From Nitrospirota bacterium (GTDB lineage Bacteria; Nitrospirota; RBG-16-64-22; JACRHK01), in NCBI GenBank assembly GCA_016217625.1, contig JACRHK010000221.1, forward strand, positions 1 to 6,126: 6,126 nt of DNA. Reading direction: 5' to 3'. The position numbers and the translations under genes are program-made. Below are positions 5,203-6,126 of the stretch, in pieces. Within the stretch, counting starts at the first letter, position 1, and the number at the start of each line of letters is the position of its first letter. The notes under the pieces were generated by a model. It was not told where the DNA came from, searched no databases, and saw only the letters and a list, made by a program, of their open reading frames with translations.

Positions 5203-6126
5203 TCTTTGTTCGATGCGATCAAGGAGCGCCTGGAGCTTGCGGTGTTTCCGGAGCTTCTCGTGGAGCCGCTTGCGCTCCTGACTCACGGAGCTGTAATCCA
5301 CCCCGAACAGTCGTCCCACCTCTGGCCCCCGGAGGCCTCCCCGTCGGTACAGCAGCTCCATGGCAAGCTGTCTCACTTCGCCCTTTTCGATGCTCAACGT
5401 TTCCAGGTTCTTCCCCGTCTCCCGCTCGATGGCCTTCAAGAGATCCCCCTTCATGCAATACCGGCGCAATGCGTTGTGGGAGGATCGCTCGCGGTCTTTT
5501 TCCGCAACGAGGAACCGCTCCGTCACTGAAGTGATAAACTCCGCGCTTCCCAGGATGCTCTGGCCGACCACCTGCTCTTTGAGCCCCGTCCCCTGCCCGA
5601 TCTCAGCCAAGAGTGCCTTCTGATACTCGCGCCGGGCTCTGTCGGTGTCTCCGCCGTATTCTCCCAGCACCAGGGAATACTCCACATAGAAGACTTTTTT
5701 GCTTTTGTGGAGGTAGCCCGGCAGGCTGCTCCAGGGGTAGTGGACCAGATAGTTCACCTGTTCTTTGAAGGGGGCCTTGTCCAGCGGTTTCACTCTGACG
5801 GGGTTGAGGTGGATGTAACGGGAGAGGATGGAGAGGTAGGCGTCTTTGTCCACGAGAAGGCTTTGGTACCTTCCCTGGTAGAGGTGGCCGACCCGTTTGT
5901 GCCGCCTGTTGAAGTAGCCGGTGTAGGTGATATTGAAGCGGCGCATGCATTCGCTGAGATTGCCCAATGGGGTCTCCAGGAGCACATGGAAATGGTTGGT
6001 CATGAGGACGTAGCTGTAGAGGTTGACGGTGTAGCTGGTCAGGGACTGGGCAAGGATCTGAAGGAAGCGGCGGCGGTCTGCGTCGTCTTGGAAGATGGCT
6101 TTCCGGTCATTGCCCCGGCAGGTCAC
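5194..6126 (-). CDS. Y1 (HUH) transposase, REP-associated/IS200-like, with C-terminal DnaA-like helix-turn-helix (5' end off the right edge)
   Basis: HUH transposases nick single-stranded DNA at hairpin ends through a tyrosine-DNA link. The visible 310 residues open with VTCRGNDRKAIF, which in relatives follows about 15-20 residues of the N-terminus. The true start is therefore off the right edge, and the GTG at 6124-6126 is an internal Val. The HUH motif is His45-Phe-His47 in MTNHFHVLLE. The conserved NRRHKRVGHLYQGRY (73-87) follows. Candidate catalytic tyrosines are Tyr97 and Tyr104, in the helix before HLNPVR. Residues about 264-290 (GLRGPEVGRLFGVDYSSVSQ) form a helix-turn-helix like the DnaA C-terminal domain, often fused in this subgroup, and probably bind DNA ends. 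No frameshift is visible, so the gene is probably intact. It converges on the toxin gene. Confidence 0.9.
   Translation of the reverse strand: MTCRGNDRKAIFQDDADRRRFLQILAQSLTSYTVNLYSYVLMTNHFHVLLETPLGNLSECMRRFNITYTGYFNRRHKRVGHLYQGRYQSLLVDKDAYLSILSRYIHLNPVRVKPLDKAPFKEQVNYLVHYPWSSLPGYLHKSKKVFYVEYSLVLGEYGGDTDRARREYQKALLAEIGQGTGLKEQVVGQSILGSAEFITSVTERFLVAEKDRERSSHNALRRYCMKGDLLKAIERETGKNLETLSIEKGEVRQLAMELLYRRGGLRGPEVGRLFGVDYSSVSQERKRLHEKLRKHRKLQALLDRIEQRCQ

Larger units (their letters stand above)
5177..6126 (-). mobile_element. IS200-like/RAYT-type element, right part beyond the window
   Basis: The element comprises the Y1 transposase gene and its 3'-side terminal motif, reading leftward toward the toxin gene. 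Only one end is in the window, so the outer end, any matching repeat and the target site cannot be judged. HUH elements move as single strands and do not make target duplications, so none is expected. It lies only 35 bp after the toxin stop codon and interrupts no recognisable gene on that side. If it is a RAYT-type gene it may be a resident gene acting on scattered short palindromes rather than an autonomous insertion sequence. Confidence 0.65.

Noticed and set aside
6124..6126. GTG at the right edge as the transposase start
   Set aside because: The first visible residues match an internal segment of relatives (Y-H-V-T-x-R-G-N-x-R-K), so the frame continues beyond the window.

Overview
The window looks like chromosomal DNA from a GC-rich bacterium. 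By eye the metabolic genes run at roughly two-thirds G+C with strong G/C third-position bias. The lineage cannot be fixed from this sequence. Nothing indicates a plasmid, phage or CRISPR locus.

Left and centre (1-4412) form a C4-dicarboxylate module. A phosphoenolpyruvate carboxylase gene (ppc) reads leftward out of the window. A divergent operon reads rightward: malate dehydrogenase (mdh), then the alpha and beta subunits of an iron-sulfur (class I) fumarase. Together the products convert PEP + bicarbonate to oxaloacetate, malate and fumarate, either as anaplerosis plus TCA steps or as a reductive branch. The 191-bp divergent gap holds a near-consensus sigma70-type promoter for mdh (TTGACA, 17 bp, TATAGT), a weaker candidate for ppc on the other strand, and an 8-bp tandem repeat filling most of the mdh leader.

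The gap between the two fumarase genes holds an AT-rich element made of 7-bp units in opposing orientation. It can fold into a long hairpin and runs directly into the fumB start codon, which therefore has no visible Shine-Dalgarno sequence. The two repeat elements are the least ordinary part of the window.

Right (4413-6126) is accessory DNA of lower G+C. It holds a two-gene toxin-antitoxin-like operon with its own strong promoter, whose toxin is a PIN-domain ribonuclease overlapping its partner by 26 bp. Facing it is a Y1 HUH (IS200-like/RAYT-type) transposase with a DnaA-like helix-turn-helix at its C-terminus, which runs off the right edge. A terminal motif with a short inverted repeat marks the inner end of that element.

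No clearly new multi-gene system is visible. The best leads are the octamer array in the mdh leader, the heptad hairpin between fumA and fumB, and an uncharacterised small antitoxin-like protein.
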